From Halorubrum sp. CBA1229 (GTDB lineage: Archaea > Halobacteriota > Halobacteria > Halobacteriales > Haloferacaceae): DNA of 64,000 nt. Of the stretch, positions 32,630-42,151 are shown in pieces. The notes beneath the pieces are model-generated. The model was not told where the DNA came from, made no database searches, and saw only the letters and a program-made list of their open reading frames with translations. Made by a program: the position numbers and the translations under genes. Position 1 is the first letter of the stretch; every line of letters begins with the position of its first letter. The stretch lies in NCBI RefSeq assembly GCF_003721435.2, contig NZ_CP054585.1, positions 2,108,001-2,172,000 of the forward strand, in the 5' to 3' direction.

Positions 32630-35509
32630 TCAGGTGCCGTCGGCGGACTGCGTAACGACGGGCGAGTGGTCGTCGATCAGCGACGTGAACAGCTTCCGCT
32701 GTGCGGTTCGGATATGTTGATAGAAGGCCTGGGGAGAGATGTCCAGCGAGTCCGACACGGCCTCCCCGGTCGCCTCCCGCGGGGACTCGAAGAACCCGCT
32801 GTAGTACGCCGTCTCCAGCACCTCTAGTTGTCTGTCGGTCAGTTGGTCGAGCACCGACGCGTAGAGCCCGTGTTCGGACGCCTGTTCCCGCGTCTGCTTC
32901 GACGTGAGCGCGACGTCGCGAAACCGCTCGCTGACGAACCGAGTGACGTGCCTGACCTCGACGCCCTGGGAGATGTCAATAACCAGCTCCGTGTCCGTCT
33001 GCGTAGCGGTCGCACCCCGAAGGACGGCGCCGTGATCGGCGAGCTCCGTCGCGAGGAACGGCTCGGACAACCGGAGTCGCACCACGCCGCCGGAGTCACC
33101 GCCGCGAATGCGCTGTACGCCCTCAACGACCCGGAGGCCGTTCGCCGCGTCGACGACGGCGTCGAGCGGCGCGTCGTCGACGGTGACGAAGACGTAGTTG
33201 CCGCTGGCGGTCTGTTGGACGCCGCCTTCGTAGGTGAGCGTGCAGTCTGCGGCCGCCGCCAACTGCGTCAGCACGAACGACGGATCGGTGACCGCGTACT
33301 CGACCCGGGTCATCGACGTGGTGAGCAGCGCCCGCTTGCGCTCGCTCGCGCTGATGGCGGCGGCGATCGTCTCTCCCAGCTCCGCGAACACGGACCGGAT
33401 GGTCTCACCGAAGGCGTCCGGCGTGGTCGCGTACACCGTCAGGACGCCGTACGAGAGGTCGTTGTACACCAGCGGGACGCTCAGCGCGGAGAGCAGGTCG
33501 CGCGAGATCGCGTCCTTGCGCCACGAGGCCGCGCGGAGGTCGGCCGCGACGTTCGAGACGAGCGTCATCGCTCCGGTCGCCGCGGTCCGGCCCGCGGGCT
33601 CGACGTTCTCAGCGGCCACGGGGAACGATTGCGTGTCGAGATACCCCTGATCGGTTCCGGCCCACGCCTGCGGCGTCACCGTCTCGCTCGGCCCGTCGAG
33701 CGTGCCGATCCAGGCGAACTGGAAGCGGCCGTCGGCGGTGAGGCGGTCGCAGACGGTGTGGTCGATCTCCTCTCGGGTCTCGGACTGCACGAGCGCCTGA
33801 TCGATCTCGCGGATAGTCTCGTTGATCTGGTTGAGCGCGGTGAGCTGGTCGTTCTGTCGCTGGAGCTCGCGGTCCTGTTCGCGGAGCTGCGACTCGCGGT
33901 CGACGCGGTCGAGCGCCGCCTCCGCGGTCGCGGCGAGGAGGTCGGTGAGCTCTCGCGTGACCTCGTCGAATGCGCCGACCTCCGTCGAGCCGACCACGAA
34001 CACGCCGTGGTTGCCGAGCGGGACGTACGCCGCGCTCCGGAGGTCGGTCGCGACGTTCGCGAGGCGGTCCGCGTCGTGGACGTCCGCGAAGAAGCCGGCG
34101 TCGTTCTCGACGAAGCTGTGGCTCACGAGGTCGTTCCCGTCGGCGTGAACGGCTGGCAGCGGACCGTGGGCGTTCCGCATCGCCTGCGAGTGGACGACGG
34201 GCTGGAGATGGTTGTCGTCGGCGTCGAAGAGGTAGACGGCGCTCGCGTCGAGGCCAAGGACGTCCGCGGTGTCGTCGACGACGTGCTGGGCGATCTCCTG
34301 GTGCGTCTCGGCGTAGAGGAAGTCCCGTGCGGTCTCTTGGAGAGCGGCCAGGGACCGTTCGCGCTGCTTCCGTTTCGTGATGTCCCGACAGCTGTACAGC
34401 AGCGTCCCGTCCTGAATAGCGACCTCGCGGACGTTCACCAACAGCGTGTGTTCGCGGCCGGCCTTGTCCGTCGCCGTCGTCTCGATGTTCTTCAAGACTC
34501 CCTCATCAGCGAGCCGCTCGCGGTCGAAGAGGTCCTCGCCGAGCAGGTCCTCGATCGTTCCGAGCTCCCGGATCTCGTCGGCGGTGTACCCGAAGATGAA
34601 GTGCGCGTTCGGGCAGACGTACGTGTACTCACCGCCCTCGTCGGTCATGAGGACGGTATCGGTCATGTTGTTGAGCGTGACGCGGTGGAGCTCCTCGGAG
34701 CGCCGGAGCTCCCGTTCGAGGTCGACGCGGTCGGTGATTTCGACGCTGTCGACGATGATCGAGACGAGCTCGCCGCGCCCGTCGGTGACCGGCTGGACGG
34801 AGAGCTCCAGAACGCTGGAGCCCGTCGCGGCGTCCTGGATGACGACGGCGTGCCCGAACTCGCCGTCTCCGGCCGCGTCCACGAGCCGGCGGACGTCGTC
34901 CCTCGTCTGGCCGTCGTCGGGCCACCAGGGAAGCGTCCAGAACGGGTCGCCGACGACGGCGTCGGCGTCCGTGTCCACCATGTCGCGGGCGGCCTGGTTG
35001 ACGCGTGTCAGCGTCCCGTCGGGGTCGAGCACCCACGTCGCGGACCTGGTATCGTGGAAGATGGCGTCGAACTGTCGCGCACGCTCTCGCTGCGTGGCCG
35101 AGCGCTGGGCCCGCCGGAGCGCCCGCTCGGTTCGCCGCAGCGCGTCGGTGACGGTGTCGTCCGACGGATCCGTGACGGCGATGTAATCGGTGACGCCGGC
35201 CTCGATCGCCTCGCTGGCGAGGCGTTCGCTGCCGTCGGCCGTCCCCAGAATCACCGGGAGCGACGCGGACGTATCGCGGATGCGGCGCACGAGGTCGACC
35301 CCCGTCGTTCCGGCGAGGCCGTCGTCCGTGACCACGCAGTCGACGGTCGTCTCGCGGAGCTTCTCTTGTGCCGCCGACCCCGTCGACACCTCGTGGACCG
35401 TCGCGTCGAACTCCTCTCGGAGCGCGGCGGCGTACGACGTTATCCACGGCGTGTCGCCGACGACGACGACGGCGGACGTGTCGAGGACGCTACGTGTCTC
35501 GGCGTTCAT
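32630..35509 (-). CDS. soluble Bat-type sensor-regulator (receiver, PAS, PAS, GAF, GAF, bacterio-opsin activator HTH)
   Basis: A 959-residue cytoplasmic regulator. In order: a receiver-like domain (about 10-125; Asp in VTDDGLAG, but no C-terminal Lys), PAS (about 145-260, RQFDAIFHDTRSATWVLDPDG), PAS with PAC (about 275-385, NMTDTVLMTDEGG... YSCRDITKRK), GAF (about 395-530), a short coiled coil, GAF (about 580-720, FAWIGTLDG), the Bat central domain, and an HTH_10 domain (about 900-950, LTDRQLEVLETAYYSGFFESPREATGEAV). There is no kinase domain. It is likely a one-component redox/light/oxygen-type transcription factor. The 21-bp repeats lie 149-295 bases upstream of its start. Confidence 0.88.
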   Translation of the reverse strand: MNAETRSVLDTSAVVVVGDTPWITSYAAALREEFDATVHEVSTGSAAQEKLRETTVDCVVTDDGLAGTTGVDLVRRIRDTSASLPVILGTADGSERLASEAIEAGVTDYIAVTDPSDDTVTDALRRTERALRRAQRSATQRERARQFDAIFHDTRSATWVLDPDGTLTRVNQAARDMVDTDADAVVGDPFWTLPWWPDDGQTRDDVRRLVDAAGDGEFGHAVVIQDAATGSSVLELSVQPVTDGRGELVSIIVDSVEITDRVDLERELRRSEELHRVTLNNMTDTVLMTDEGGEYTYVCPNAHFIFGYTADEIRELGTIEDLLGEDLFDRERLADEGVLKNIETTATDKAGREHTLLVNVREVAIQDGTLLYSCRDITKRKQRERSLAALQETARDFLYAETHQEIAQHVVDDTADVLGLDASAVYLFDADDNHLQPVVHSQAMRNAHGPLPAVHADGNDLVSHSFVENDAGFFADVHDADRLANVATDLRSAAYVPLGNHGVFVVGSTEVGAFDEVTRELTDLLAATAEAALDRVDRESQLREQDRELQRQNDQLTALNQINETIREIDQALVQSETREEIDHTVCDRLTADGRFQFAWIGTLDGPSETVTPQAWAGTDQGYLDTQSFPVAAENVEPAGRTAATGAMTLVSNVAADLRAASWRKDAISRDLLSALSVPLVYNDLSYGVLTVYATTPDAFGETIRSVFAELGETIAAAISASERKRALLTTSMTRVEYAVTDPSFVLTQLAAAADCTLTYEGGVQQTASGNYVFVTVDDAPLDAVVDAANGLRVVEGVQRIRGGDSGGVVRLRLSEPFLATELADHGAVLRGATATQTDTELVIDISQGVEVRHVTRFVSERFRDVALTSKQTREQASEHGLYASVLDQLTDRQLEVLETAYYSGFFESPREATGEAVSDSLDISPQAFYQHIRTAQRKLFTSLIDDHSPVVTQSADGT

Positions 35510-35657
35510 GTGGTGAGTCGAAGGCGCCAATCACGGAGTTCGGTACCACGCGCGATGGGCTGTCGATGCCATCAGGTACTCGATAGACAACTAAAACCCC
35601 TGTTATTTAGTATTCAACCCCACTCGCTCGAACTTCGGAGACGGCGTGGACACCCGG

Positions 35658-35804
35658 GCGCAGCAGACGTTCACCCGAGCGCAGCGGACGTTCACCCGAG
35701 CGCAGCGGACGTTCACCCGAGCGCAGCGGACGTTCACCCGAGCTCAGCGGACGTTCACCCGAGCGCAGCGGACGTTCACCCGAGCTCAGCGGACGTTCAC
35801 CCGC
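35658..35804. repeat. seven tandem 21-bp repeats
   Basis: Seven head-to-tail 21-base units with core ACGTTCACCCGAGC: 35658-35678, then 35679, 35700, 35721, 35742, 35763 and 35784-35804. They differ only at one base early in the unit (GCGC or GCTC), one variant in unit 1, and the end of unit 7. Unit 7 contains the stop codon of the mrp gene (35797-35799), so the array appears to have grown from the 3' end of that gene. 21 bp is two helical turns, so all units present the same DNA face. Confidence 0.95.
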
Positions 35805-36882
35805 TCTCGTCGGTCGTGGTTCGGCGGTGGTGGCGTCGCAGCACGCCGACTTTGTTCGCGACCGTCGCCGACAGGTCTCGGAACGCTTCCGCGGTCTCAC
35901 CGGCGTCCCGGCCGACGATCGGCTCGCCGGCGTCGGCGCCCGCGCGGATCGCCGGGTCCAGCGGAAGCGACCCGAGGTACGGGACGTCGACCGCGTCGGC
36001 CAGCGCACGGCCGCCGTCCTCGCCGAATATCTCGTGCGCGTCTCCGCAGTTCGGACAGACGAAGCCGCTCATGTTCTCGACGACGCCCAACACGTTGGTC
36101 TGGTACTCACCGAACATCTCGATACCCCTGCGGGTGTCGCCCACCGCGACGGACTGCGGCGTCGTGACGACGACGGTCCCCGTGACGGGTAAGTGCTGAA
36201 GCACCGTCAGCTGGACGTCGCCGGTTCCCGGCGGGAGGTCGACGACGAGGTAGTCTAACGACCCCCACGACACGTCGGCGAACAGGTCGGTGAGGGTGTT
36301 CTGGGCGACCGGGCCGCGCCAGACCACCGGATCGTCGTCTTCGATCATCAGCCCGACGCTCATCAGTTTCAACCCGTGGGCGGTCGGCGGCTCGATCCGC
36401 TCCTCGCCGTCGACGGTCGTCACGTCGGGGTCGGTGTCGGCGCCGAGCATCTGCGGGACGTTCGGGCCGTAGACGTCGGCGTCGAACAGTCCGACGTTCG
36501 CCCCGCGGTCGGCGAGGCCGGCGGCGAGGTTGACGGCGACGGTGCTTTTCCCGACGCCCCCTTTTCCGGAGGCGACGGCGATCACGTTTTTGACGCCCGG
36601 CAGAACCGACGACTCGGCGGAATCGAACAGCGGCACGTTCGCCGACAGCTCGACGTCGATCCCCGCCTCGTCGGCGACCTCGCGGACGCGCTCCGCGATG
36701 GCGGCCTCGTCCGGGGCGTGCGGCGCGCCGAGCGCGAGCTCGACGGCGGCGGTCCCGTCGTCGACGGAGATGTCCGTGACGAGTCCGGCGCTGACGATGT
36801 CGGTATCGAGCGCCGGGTCGTCGACGGCGCGGAGGCGATCACGGAGGTCGTCGTCTGCGATGTCTGTCGTTGTTGGTGGCAT
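35797..36882 (-). CDS. mrp: Mrp/NBP35-type P-loop ATPase, Fe-S cluster carrier
   Basis: A 361-residue protein. It has an N-terminal MIP18/DUF59 domain (about 5-85, LRDRLRAVDDPALDTDIVSAGLVTDISV), a deviant Walker A SGKGGVGKST (about 103-112), switch FDADVYGPNVPQML, and the cluster-ligand CxxC in NMSGFVCPNCGDAHEIFG (about 265-282). It carries 4Fe-4S clusters to apoproteins. It starts 11 bases after torD in the molybdoenzyme operon, so supplying clusters to the reductase is a reasonable inference. ATG 36882 is chosen; the longer frame runs back into torD. Confidence 0.92.
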   Translation of the reverse strand: MPPTTTDIADDDLRDRLRAVDDPALDTDIVSAGLVTDISVDDGTAAVELALGAPHAPDEAAIAERVREVADEAGIDVELSANVPLFDSAESSVLPGVKNVIAVASGKGGVGKSTVAVNLAAGLADRGANVGLFDADVYGPNVPQMLGADTDPDVTTVDGEERIEPPTAHGLKLMSVGLMIEDDDPVVWRGPVAQNTLTDLFADVSWGSLDYLVVDLPPGTGDVQLTVLQHLPVTGTVVVTTPQSVAVGDTRRGIEMFGEYQTNVLGVVENMSGFVCPNCGDAHEIFGEDGGRALADAVDVPYLGSLPLDPAIRAGADAGEPIVGRDAGETAEAFRDLSATVANKVGVLRRHHRRTTTDESG

Positions 36883-36893
36883 CTGTTGAGTGG

Positions 36894-37625
36894 TTACGAG
36901 GGTGTGGTTTCGGACGGCTGCGGCTCGGTCTGTACGACTTCTCGCGCGTCCCACGCGGTGAACGTCCGGGCGAGCCGAGCGATCGCGGCGAAGACGCCTT
37001 CGACCGTGTCGCTGCTCGCGACGGCGGCTTCGAACCGGTCGATCCAGCCCAGACGGGAGAGCGTCCGGGACTGCAGCTCGCGGACCGCGCGGAGGTCCGC
37101 TTCGGTTCCCTCGCCTTCGAGGAGAGCCGCCTCTCGCTCGCAGAGCGCGCGCATGAACTCGAAGCAGGCGGCGACGTGGTCGGGGATCTCGTCCCCGCGC
37201 TCGGGCGAGAACCCGGCGGCTGCGTACAGCTTCGCCATGTCGGCCGCCGGATCGCCGAGGAGTTCGCCGGCCTCGCCGGCGGTGTGGTACCGCGAGTCCG
37301 ACTCGAACGCCTCGCTCGGGTCGGTCGCGTGAGCGGACGCGAACGGCGGAACGTAGTGGGTCCCGGGAACGACGAACAGGTTGTCGTACCCGACGCCCAA
37401 CGCGTCGGCGTCGTAGCCGTCGCCGCGCAGGTCCGCCGTCTCGATGTCGATCGGGAACACGTCGGCGACGGCCGCGAACGCCCCCCGGTCGAGCGCGGCG
37501 GCGGTCGTCTCCGTCTCGCCGTCGAAGGTCGCGGCCAACAGCCCGTACAGCCGAGCGCGGGCCGTGGCCATCGCGGCCTCCTCGCGGCCGTCGTCCGTGT
37601 CCGTGTGTTCGGACACGCGAATCAC
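36894..37625 (-). CDS. TorD/DmsD-type molybdoenzyme chaperone
   Basis: A 243-residue, mostly helical cytoplasmic chaperone. The family landmarks are ARLYGLLAATFD at the N-terminus, NLFVVPGTHYVPPFASAH (the E/VPxxYVPP region), DMAKLYAAAGF, and DHVAACFEFMRALCERE. TorD-like chaperones bind the twin-arginine signal of the catalytic subunit and help insert the cofactor before export. Translation starts at GTG 37625, which overlaps the stop of the catalytic subunit (GTGA); an internal ATG follows 18 codons later. The adjacency identifies its client as the molybdoprotein upstream. Confidence 0.88.
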   Translation of the reverse strand: MIRVSEHTDTDDGREEAAMATARARLYGLLAATFDGETETTAAALDRGAFAAVADVFPIDIETADLRGDGYDADALGVGYDNLFVVPGTHYVPPFASAHATDPSEAFESDSRYHTAGEAGELLGDPAADMAKLYAAAGFSPERGDEIPDHVAACFEFMRALCEREAALLEGEGTEADLRAVRELQSRTLSRLGWIDRFEAAVASSDTVEGVFAAIARLARTFTAWDAREVVQTEPQPSETTPS

Positions 37626-40600
37626 CGCCGCTCCACGTCGACGAAGGCGTCGTACTGCGCGTTGCTCCCGCCGACCAGGTCCGAGAGCCCGGTGTCGCCG
37701 AGCACCTCGTCTAACGGCTGGACGTGGTTGATCGCGAAGCCGGCGTCCCGGCCCTTCGCGTACCCGGCCTCCTCGGTCATCGGCTCGTCGAACTGGTAGT
37801 CGCTGTGGCCGTCGGCCTCGACCGCCGGGCGCGTTTCGCCGTCGACCGTCTCGGCCGTCGCGCCGCCGCCGGTCCGGCCCCACCCCCACATCGCGCCGAC
37901 GACGCCGGGGCGGATCCCGCTCGTGACCATGGCGACGGCGTCGACGGTCTCGCGTCCCGCGTCGAGGACGATGTCGTCGCCGTTCTCGATGCCGCGCTCG
38001 TCGGCGTCCCGCGGGTTGATCCACACGGGGTTCTCCGGGCGCGTCTCGCGGAGCCACGGGCTGTTCTGGGTGCGGTGCATCCCCTGCGTCCGGGGTTTCC
38101 AGTTGATCAGCCGGAGGGGGCGCTCCCGGTCGTCGTCGCCGCTCACCGCGGCCTGAACGGTTCCGTCGTAGTGCTCGACGTCGTCGACCCGCGGAAGCGG
38201 GTCGAACCGCTCGCCGGTGAAGGAGTGTTTCCCCTTCGGGACGACCTCGCTGTAGAAGTCGACGCGCGATTCGAGCTTGTACCGCATGTGCTCGCCGTCG
38301 TAGGCGTTCGAGTCGTCCTCGCGCTCGGCGTAGTCGTACCCGTGACCGTGCTCGGCGAACGCCTCCTCGTAGCCCTCGGTCGGCTCCTCGAAGCGGCCGC
38401 CCCGGTTCAACACCGTGACGACCTTCGGCCACTCCTCGTCGGTGACCGCCGCCTTCCAGCGGTCGAGGTCGAACTGATCGCCGAGCCCGTTCTCGTGGCT
38501 CTCGCGGAACACCCGGAGCTCGTCCTCGCTCGCGTCCGCGACCGGATCGCGACCGTGCGCGATGTTGGCCGCGAGCTTCAGGTAGAAGTCCTCGGCCTGC
38601 TCGAGCGGCCACAGGTCGCCGTCCGCGTCCGGGATGGCCTCCTCGCCGACGCCCGGCAGGTCCATCTCCGACCACAGCTCGATGAGCACGTCCTCGAACG
38701 GGCGCGCGTCGGGGACGACGGAGACGGCCGGCTGGCTGATCTTCTCGTCGGCCAGCCGCTTGTTCGGGTACGTCCCGAAGTTCTCCCACCGTTCGAGGTA
38801 CGTCGGCTCGGGCAGGATGTAGTCCGCGTACTGGCTCGTGTCGCCGATGACCGTGTCCGAGGCGACGATCAGCGGAATCGTCTCCGTGTCCTTGAGGATC
38901 GCCGGGATCTCGTCGCCGCCGGCGACCGCCATGACGTGGTTGTTCGAGTACGGGCGGATGAACAGCGCCTCGACGCCGTACGGGTACTCGTCCGCGGCGC
39001 TCCCGTAGAGCTCCTGGGTCGCCTGCGGCGGTGCGACGGGGAACCACGGCCGCTTTGCCGGGTAGCCGTCGTCGCGGTCGAACAGCGAGGTGTCCTCGTA
39101 GTTGACGCCGCCGCGGAGCAGGGGGATCCCCCACGGCGAGTGGCCGTCGGGTACCGAACCGAGTTCGTACCGGCCGGACATCGTGTCGTAACCGGCGTAC
39201 GGCGTGATCTGGCCGCCCTTCCAGTCGTAGTTCCCGATGAGGTGCTGGAGGGTGGCGATCGCCCGCGTGTTGTAGAAGCCGTTCGTGTGCTTCGCCGGAC
39301 CGCGGTAGGCCATGATCGCCGCGCGCTTGCCGTGGCTGGTGAACTCGTCGGCGATCTCCGCGATCTGCTCGGCCGGCACGCCGGCCATCTCGGCGTACTC
39401 CTCGACGGTGTGCTCGAAGACACGCTCGCGGTACTGGTTCCAGACGCTCCGGACCGCCGTCCCGTCGATTGTCACGTCGACGTCGAGAACGGCCGTGTCG
39501 ACCTCGCTCGCGGGGCGCGGCTCGCCAGTGGCGGCGTCGACGGCGACGAAGTCGTCGGCGGTCTCGGCGCCCTCCGGAACGAGCCCGAGGTCGGCGGCGC
39601 GCGCCTTCGGCCCCGCCGACTCGTCGACGAGGACGAGGTGCGTCGCGTCGCTCCACGTCGGCTCGTCGTCGTCGCTCGCGGCCGACCGCGAGGGATTCTG
39701 GAGGTACGTCAGGTCGTGGCGGTCGTTCTCGATGATCCACCGCGCCATCCCGAGCGCGAGCGCCCCGTCCGCGCCGGGTTCGACGGGGACCCACGTGTCG
39801 GCCTTTTCGGCCGTCTTCGAGAGCCGCGGGTCGACCACGTCCATCCGCATCCCGTCCTCGATGGCGTTCGTCAGCTTCGGCGCGAGCCACGTCGGGCCCT
39901 TGTTGGCGACCATGGGGTTGGTCCCCCACGCGATGAGGTACTCGCAGTTCTCGATGTCGGGGTACTGCCGCTTCTTCTTGGCGGCGTGCGAGCGGACGTT
40001 GCCCATCACGCTCGAGACGCCGCAGGTCCCGGCGTGGTGGACGCTGTTTATCGACCCCAACCCCTGATGCCAGAGCCGGTTGCGGATGAAGTTTCGCCGG
40101 AATCCGCCGACGTCGACGATCTGGTTGGACTTCGGTCCCAGGTCGGGGTGGTCGGTGTCGATGAGGTCGTCCGCGTACTTCTCGTCGAACGCCGACTTGG
40201 ACAGCTCGCCGTTCTGGACGGCCTCCCAGTCGCTCATTACCGTCTCCTGCGGGGCGTACCCCCAGATGTCTTCGAGTCCGGGGTGGCCGAGGTCGTCGTC
40301 GCCCTCGACGATGTCACGAATGGCCCGGTCCCACGAGACGGTCTTCCACTCGCCCGACCCGCGCGGGCCGACCCGTTTCATCGGCTGGCGGACGCGGTAG
40401 CTGTCGAACGCCGTCTGAATGCCCGCCTGCCCTTTTAAACAGATCCGGCCGCCCGAGAGCGACCAGCGGTCGGTGTCGACGTCGCCGCTCCCCTCGACGT
40501 CGCCCATCGCCACGTCCTCCGGGTCGCTCTCGTAGGGCACCTGCGAGAACGGCTGCGTGTTGAGGAACGAGTACGGGTTCCCGGCGAGCTTCCGGACGAG

Positions 40601-40879
40601 CGAGCTGTACTCGCCGGTCCCGCTCCCGTCCGCGAGCTGGACCTTGATCGGGCAGAACGTGTTACACTGCCCGCAGGTGGTGTGTATCACGTCGCTCGCG
40701 CCGTACTCGCCGTACTCGTCTCCGACGTAGTGGTGTTCGTCGTCCGTCCACAGGTCGTCGACGTCCACGTCGACCGCGGCGTTGCTCGCCGCCGCGATGA
40801 CTCCGATACTCCCGGCCGCCTTGACGAAGTCGCGGCGCGAGACCCTCGCGCCGTCATCGCCCGAATCGTCGGTACTCAT
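37622..40879 (-). CDS. exported molybdopterin oxidoreductase catalytic subunit (polysulfide/tetrathionate/DMSO reductase superfamily)
   Basis: A 1085-residue bis-MGD enzyme. The twin-arginine signal is SRRDFVKAAGSIGVIAAAS (RR at 15-16). The N-terminal 4Fe-4S site is CGQCNTFC plus C147 (C69, C72, C76, C147). Cys286 in HHAGTCGVSS is at the position expected for the Mo ligand, which points to the polysulfide/thiosulfate/tetrathionate/arsenate branch rather than Ser-ligated DMSO or Asp-ligated nitrate reductases. Later blocks IAWGTNPMVANKG, ASDTVIGDTSQYADYILPEPTYLERW and WINPRDADERGIENGDDI bind the MGD. It acts outside the membrane with the ferredoxin and NrfD subunits. The actual substrate is unassigned. 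Confidence 0.9.
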   Translation of the reverse strand: MSTDDSGDDGARVSRRDFVKAAGSIGVIAAASNAAVDVDVDDLWTDDEHHYVGDEYGEYGASDVIHTTCGQCNTFCPIKVQLADGSGTGEYSSLVRKLAGNPYSFLNTQPFSQVPYESDPEDVAMGDVEGSGDVDTDRWSLSGGRICLKGQAGIQTAFDSYRVRQPMKRVGPRGSGEWKTVSWDRAIRDIVEGDDDLGHPGLEDIWGYAPQETVMSDWEAVQNGELSKSAFDEKYADDLIDTDHPDLGPKSNQIVDVGGFRRNFIRNRLWHQGLGSINSVHHAGTCGVSSVMGNVRSHAAKKKRQYPDIENCEYLIAWGTNPMVANKGPTWLAPKLTNAIEDGMRMDVVDPRLSKTAEKADTWVPVEPGADGALALGMARWIIENDRHDLTYLQNPSRSAASDDDEPTWSDATHLVLVDESAGPKARAADLGLVPEGAETADDFVAVDAATGEPRPASEVDTAVLDVDVTIDGTAVRSVWNQYRERVFEHTVEEYAEMAGVPAEQIAEIADEFTSHGKRAAIMAYRGPAKHTNGFYNTRAIATLQHLIGNYDWKGGQITPYAGYDTMSGRYELGSVPDGHSPWGIPLLRGGVNYEDTSLFDRDDGYPAKRPWFPVAPPQATQELYGSAADEYPYGVEALFIRPYSNNHVMAVAGGDEIPAILKDTETIPLIVASDTVIGDTSQYADYILPEPTYLERWENFGTYPNKRLADEKISQPAVSVVPDARPFEDVLIELWSEMDLPGVGEEAIPDADGDLWPLEQAEDFYLKLAANIAHGRDPVADASEDELRVFRESHENGLGDQFDLDRWKAAVTDEEWPKVVTVLNRGGRFEEPTEGYEEAFAEHGHGYDYAEREDDSNAYDGEHMRYKLESRVDFYSEVVPKGKHSFTGERFDPLPRVDDVEHYDGTVQAAVSGDDDRERPLRLINWKPRTQGMHRTQNSPWLRETRPENPVWINPRDADERGIENGDDIVLDAGRETVDAVAMVTSGIRPGVVGAMWGWGRTGGGATAETVDGETRPAVEADGHSDYQFDEPMTEEAGYAKGRDAGFAINHVQPLDEVLGDTGLSDLVGGSNAQYDAFVDVERR

Positions 40880-42147
40880 TCGTGGTCACCTCCGGTAAGC
40901 GGCGTCAACGGCAGCGTCTCCGCGCCGACCGTGTACAGCAGCAGTCCGACGCCTATCATGCCGACGCTCGTCCCCCACTCGACTACTGTCGGGAAGTACG
41001 ACCCGTGGGGAAGCCCCTCCATCACCGGCATGACCTGCGCCGGGACGACGATGTTGAACCGCACCGCGACGATCCCGACGACGACGCTCAATCCGGCGAG
41101 CACCATCACCGCCGGCGTGCGCCGCCACGACCGATTGCTCAGCAGGACCATCGGGAACACCCAGCTGAAGCCGATCATGAACCACCAGAACGACCACGAC
41201 ATCGGGCCGTACATGATGACGTTCCAGGTCTCGATCTCGTGGGGGTGGACGCTGGCGATCGCGATGAACGTCTCGATGGCGGTCAGAGCGGCGTCGATGA
41301 CGATGAACCCGATCAGGAGCTGCGCGAGTCGATCCAGCAGGTCCGGGTCGACCGAGTCGCCGTCGAACAGCCGGGTCCGGAGCACGTAGATCACCATCAC
41401 GAGTGCAGTTCCGCTGAGCAGCGCCGAGATGACGAAGATCACCGGGAACAGCCCGCTGTTCCAGTACGGACGGGCCTTCGAGACGGCGAACAGCACGCCG
41501 GTCCCGCCGTGGACCATGAAGATCGCCAGCGGGATCCCGACGATGCCGGCCCGCTTGAGCCAGCGCTGGTCGAACGCCTCGGACCCCTCGCTCGTGTCCA
41601 GCCGACCGAGCGCGAGCGCCGCGTAGAACCGCTTTTTGAGCCCCGACGTGCGCTCGGCGACCCGCGCGAGGTCGATCCGCATCGAGAAGTACAGCTCCGT
41701 GACCAGAATCCCGATGTAGGCCACGTAGGCGTGCACTTCCCACGAGAGCGCGGAGGTCAGCTGGCGCCAGACGAACGGGAAGTACATCCGGTCCATCCGT
41801 CCGAGGTCGATCCAGACGAACAGCAGCGCCACCGCCATGCTGATGACGGCCGCGAACAGCGCGTCGCGGTCGATCCGATGCATCCCCTCGACCTCGAAGA
41901 CGTTGGCCATCGTGCTCACGAGGAACGCGCCGGCGGAGAGGCCGACGAAGTAGATGTAGAAGGCGACCCACGCGCCCCACGGGACGACGCTCGTGAGGTT
42001 GGTGGTCGCCATCCCCCCCGTGATCCGGAGGTACGTCGCGTACGCGCCGACGGCGACGAGGACGCCGACGACCGCGTACCAGGCGACGCGCAGCCGGTCG
42101 TCTTCGAAGCCCGGGTCGAACTCGAAGCGTGAACTCTGTGTCGCCAT
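40876..42147 (-). CDS. NrfD/PsrC-type membrane subunit of the molybdoenzyme
   Basis: A 423-residue polytopic protein with about nine hydrophobic helices. NrfD/PsrC features include VPWGAWVAFYIYFVGLSAGAFLVSTM in the first helices, RIDRDALFAAVISMAVALLFVWIDLGRMDRMYF, and SWEVHAYVAYIGILVTELYFSMR. The family passes quinol electrons to the Fe-S subunit without heme. It overlaps the catalytic gene (ATGA) and begins four bases after the ferredoxin stop. Confidence 0.92.
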   Translation of the reverse strand: MATQSSRFEFDPGFEDDRLRVAWYAVVGVLVAVGAYATYLRITGGMATTNLTSVVPWGAWVAFYIYFVGLSAGAFLVSTMANVFEVEGMHRIDRDALFAAVISMAVALLFVWIDLGRMDRMYFPFVWRQLTSALSWEVHAYVAYIGILVTELYFSMRIDLARVAERTSGLKKRFYAALALGRLDTSEGSEAFDQRWLKRAGIVGIPLAIFMVHGGTGVLFAVSKARPYWNSGLFPVIFVISALLSGTALVMVIYVLRTRLFDGDSVDPDLLDRLAQLLIGFIVIDAALTAIETFIAIASVHPHEIETWNVIMYGPMSWSFWWFMIGFSWVFPMVLLSNRSWRRTPAVMVLAGLSVVVGIVAVRFNIVVPAQVMPVMEGLPHGSYFPTVVEWGTSVGMIGVGLLLYTVGAETLPLTPLTGGDHE

Positions 42148-42151
42148 TGGC

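Noticed and set aside
35658-35804. CRISPR array
   Set aside because: The 21-bp units are directly adjacent with no spacers and no cas genes occur nearby.
32828-36199. 1123-codon open frame on the plus strand
   Set aside because: It is antisense to the Bat-type sensor and mrp genes, is Arg/Val/Glu-rich in the way GC-rich shadows are, and runs through the 21-bp repeats. The minus-strand proteins have full domain content.
37626-39929. Extension of the TorD chaperone frame to about 1000 residues
   Set aside because: The extra part is an Arg-rich shadow of the catalytic subunit gene; GTG 37625 is coupled to that gene's stop.
37724-40438. 904-codon open frame on the plus strand
   Set aside because: Antisense shadow of the molybdopterin catalytic subunit; no domain and a skewed Val/Arg/Asp composition.
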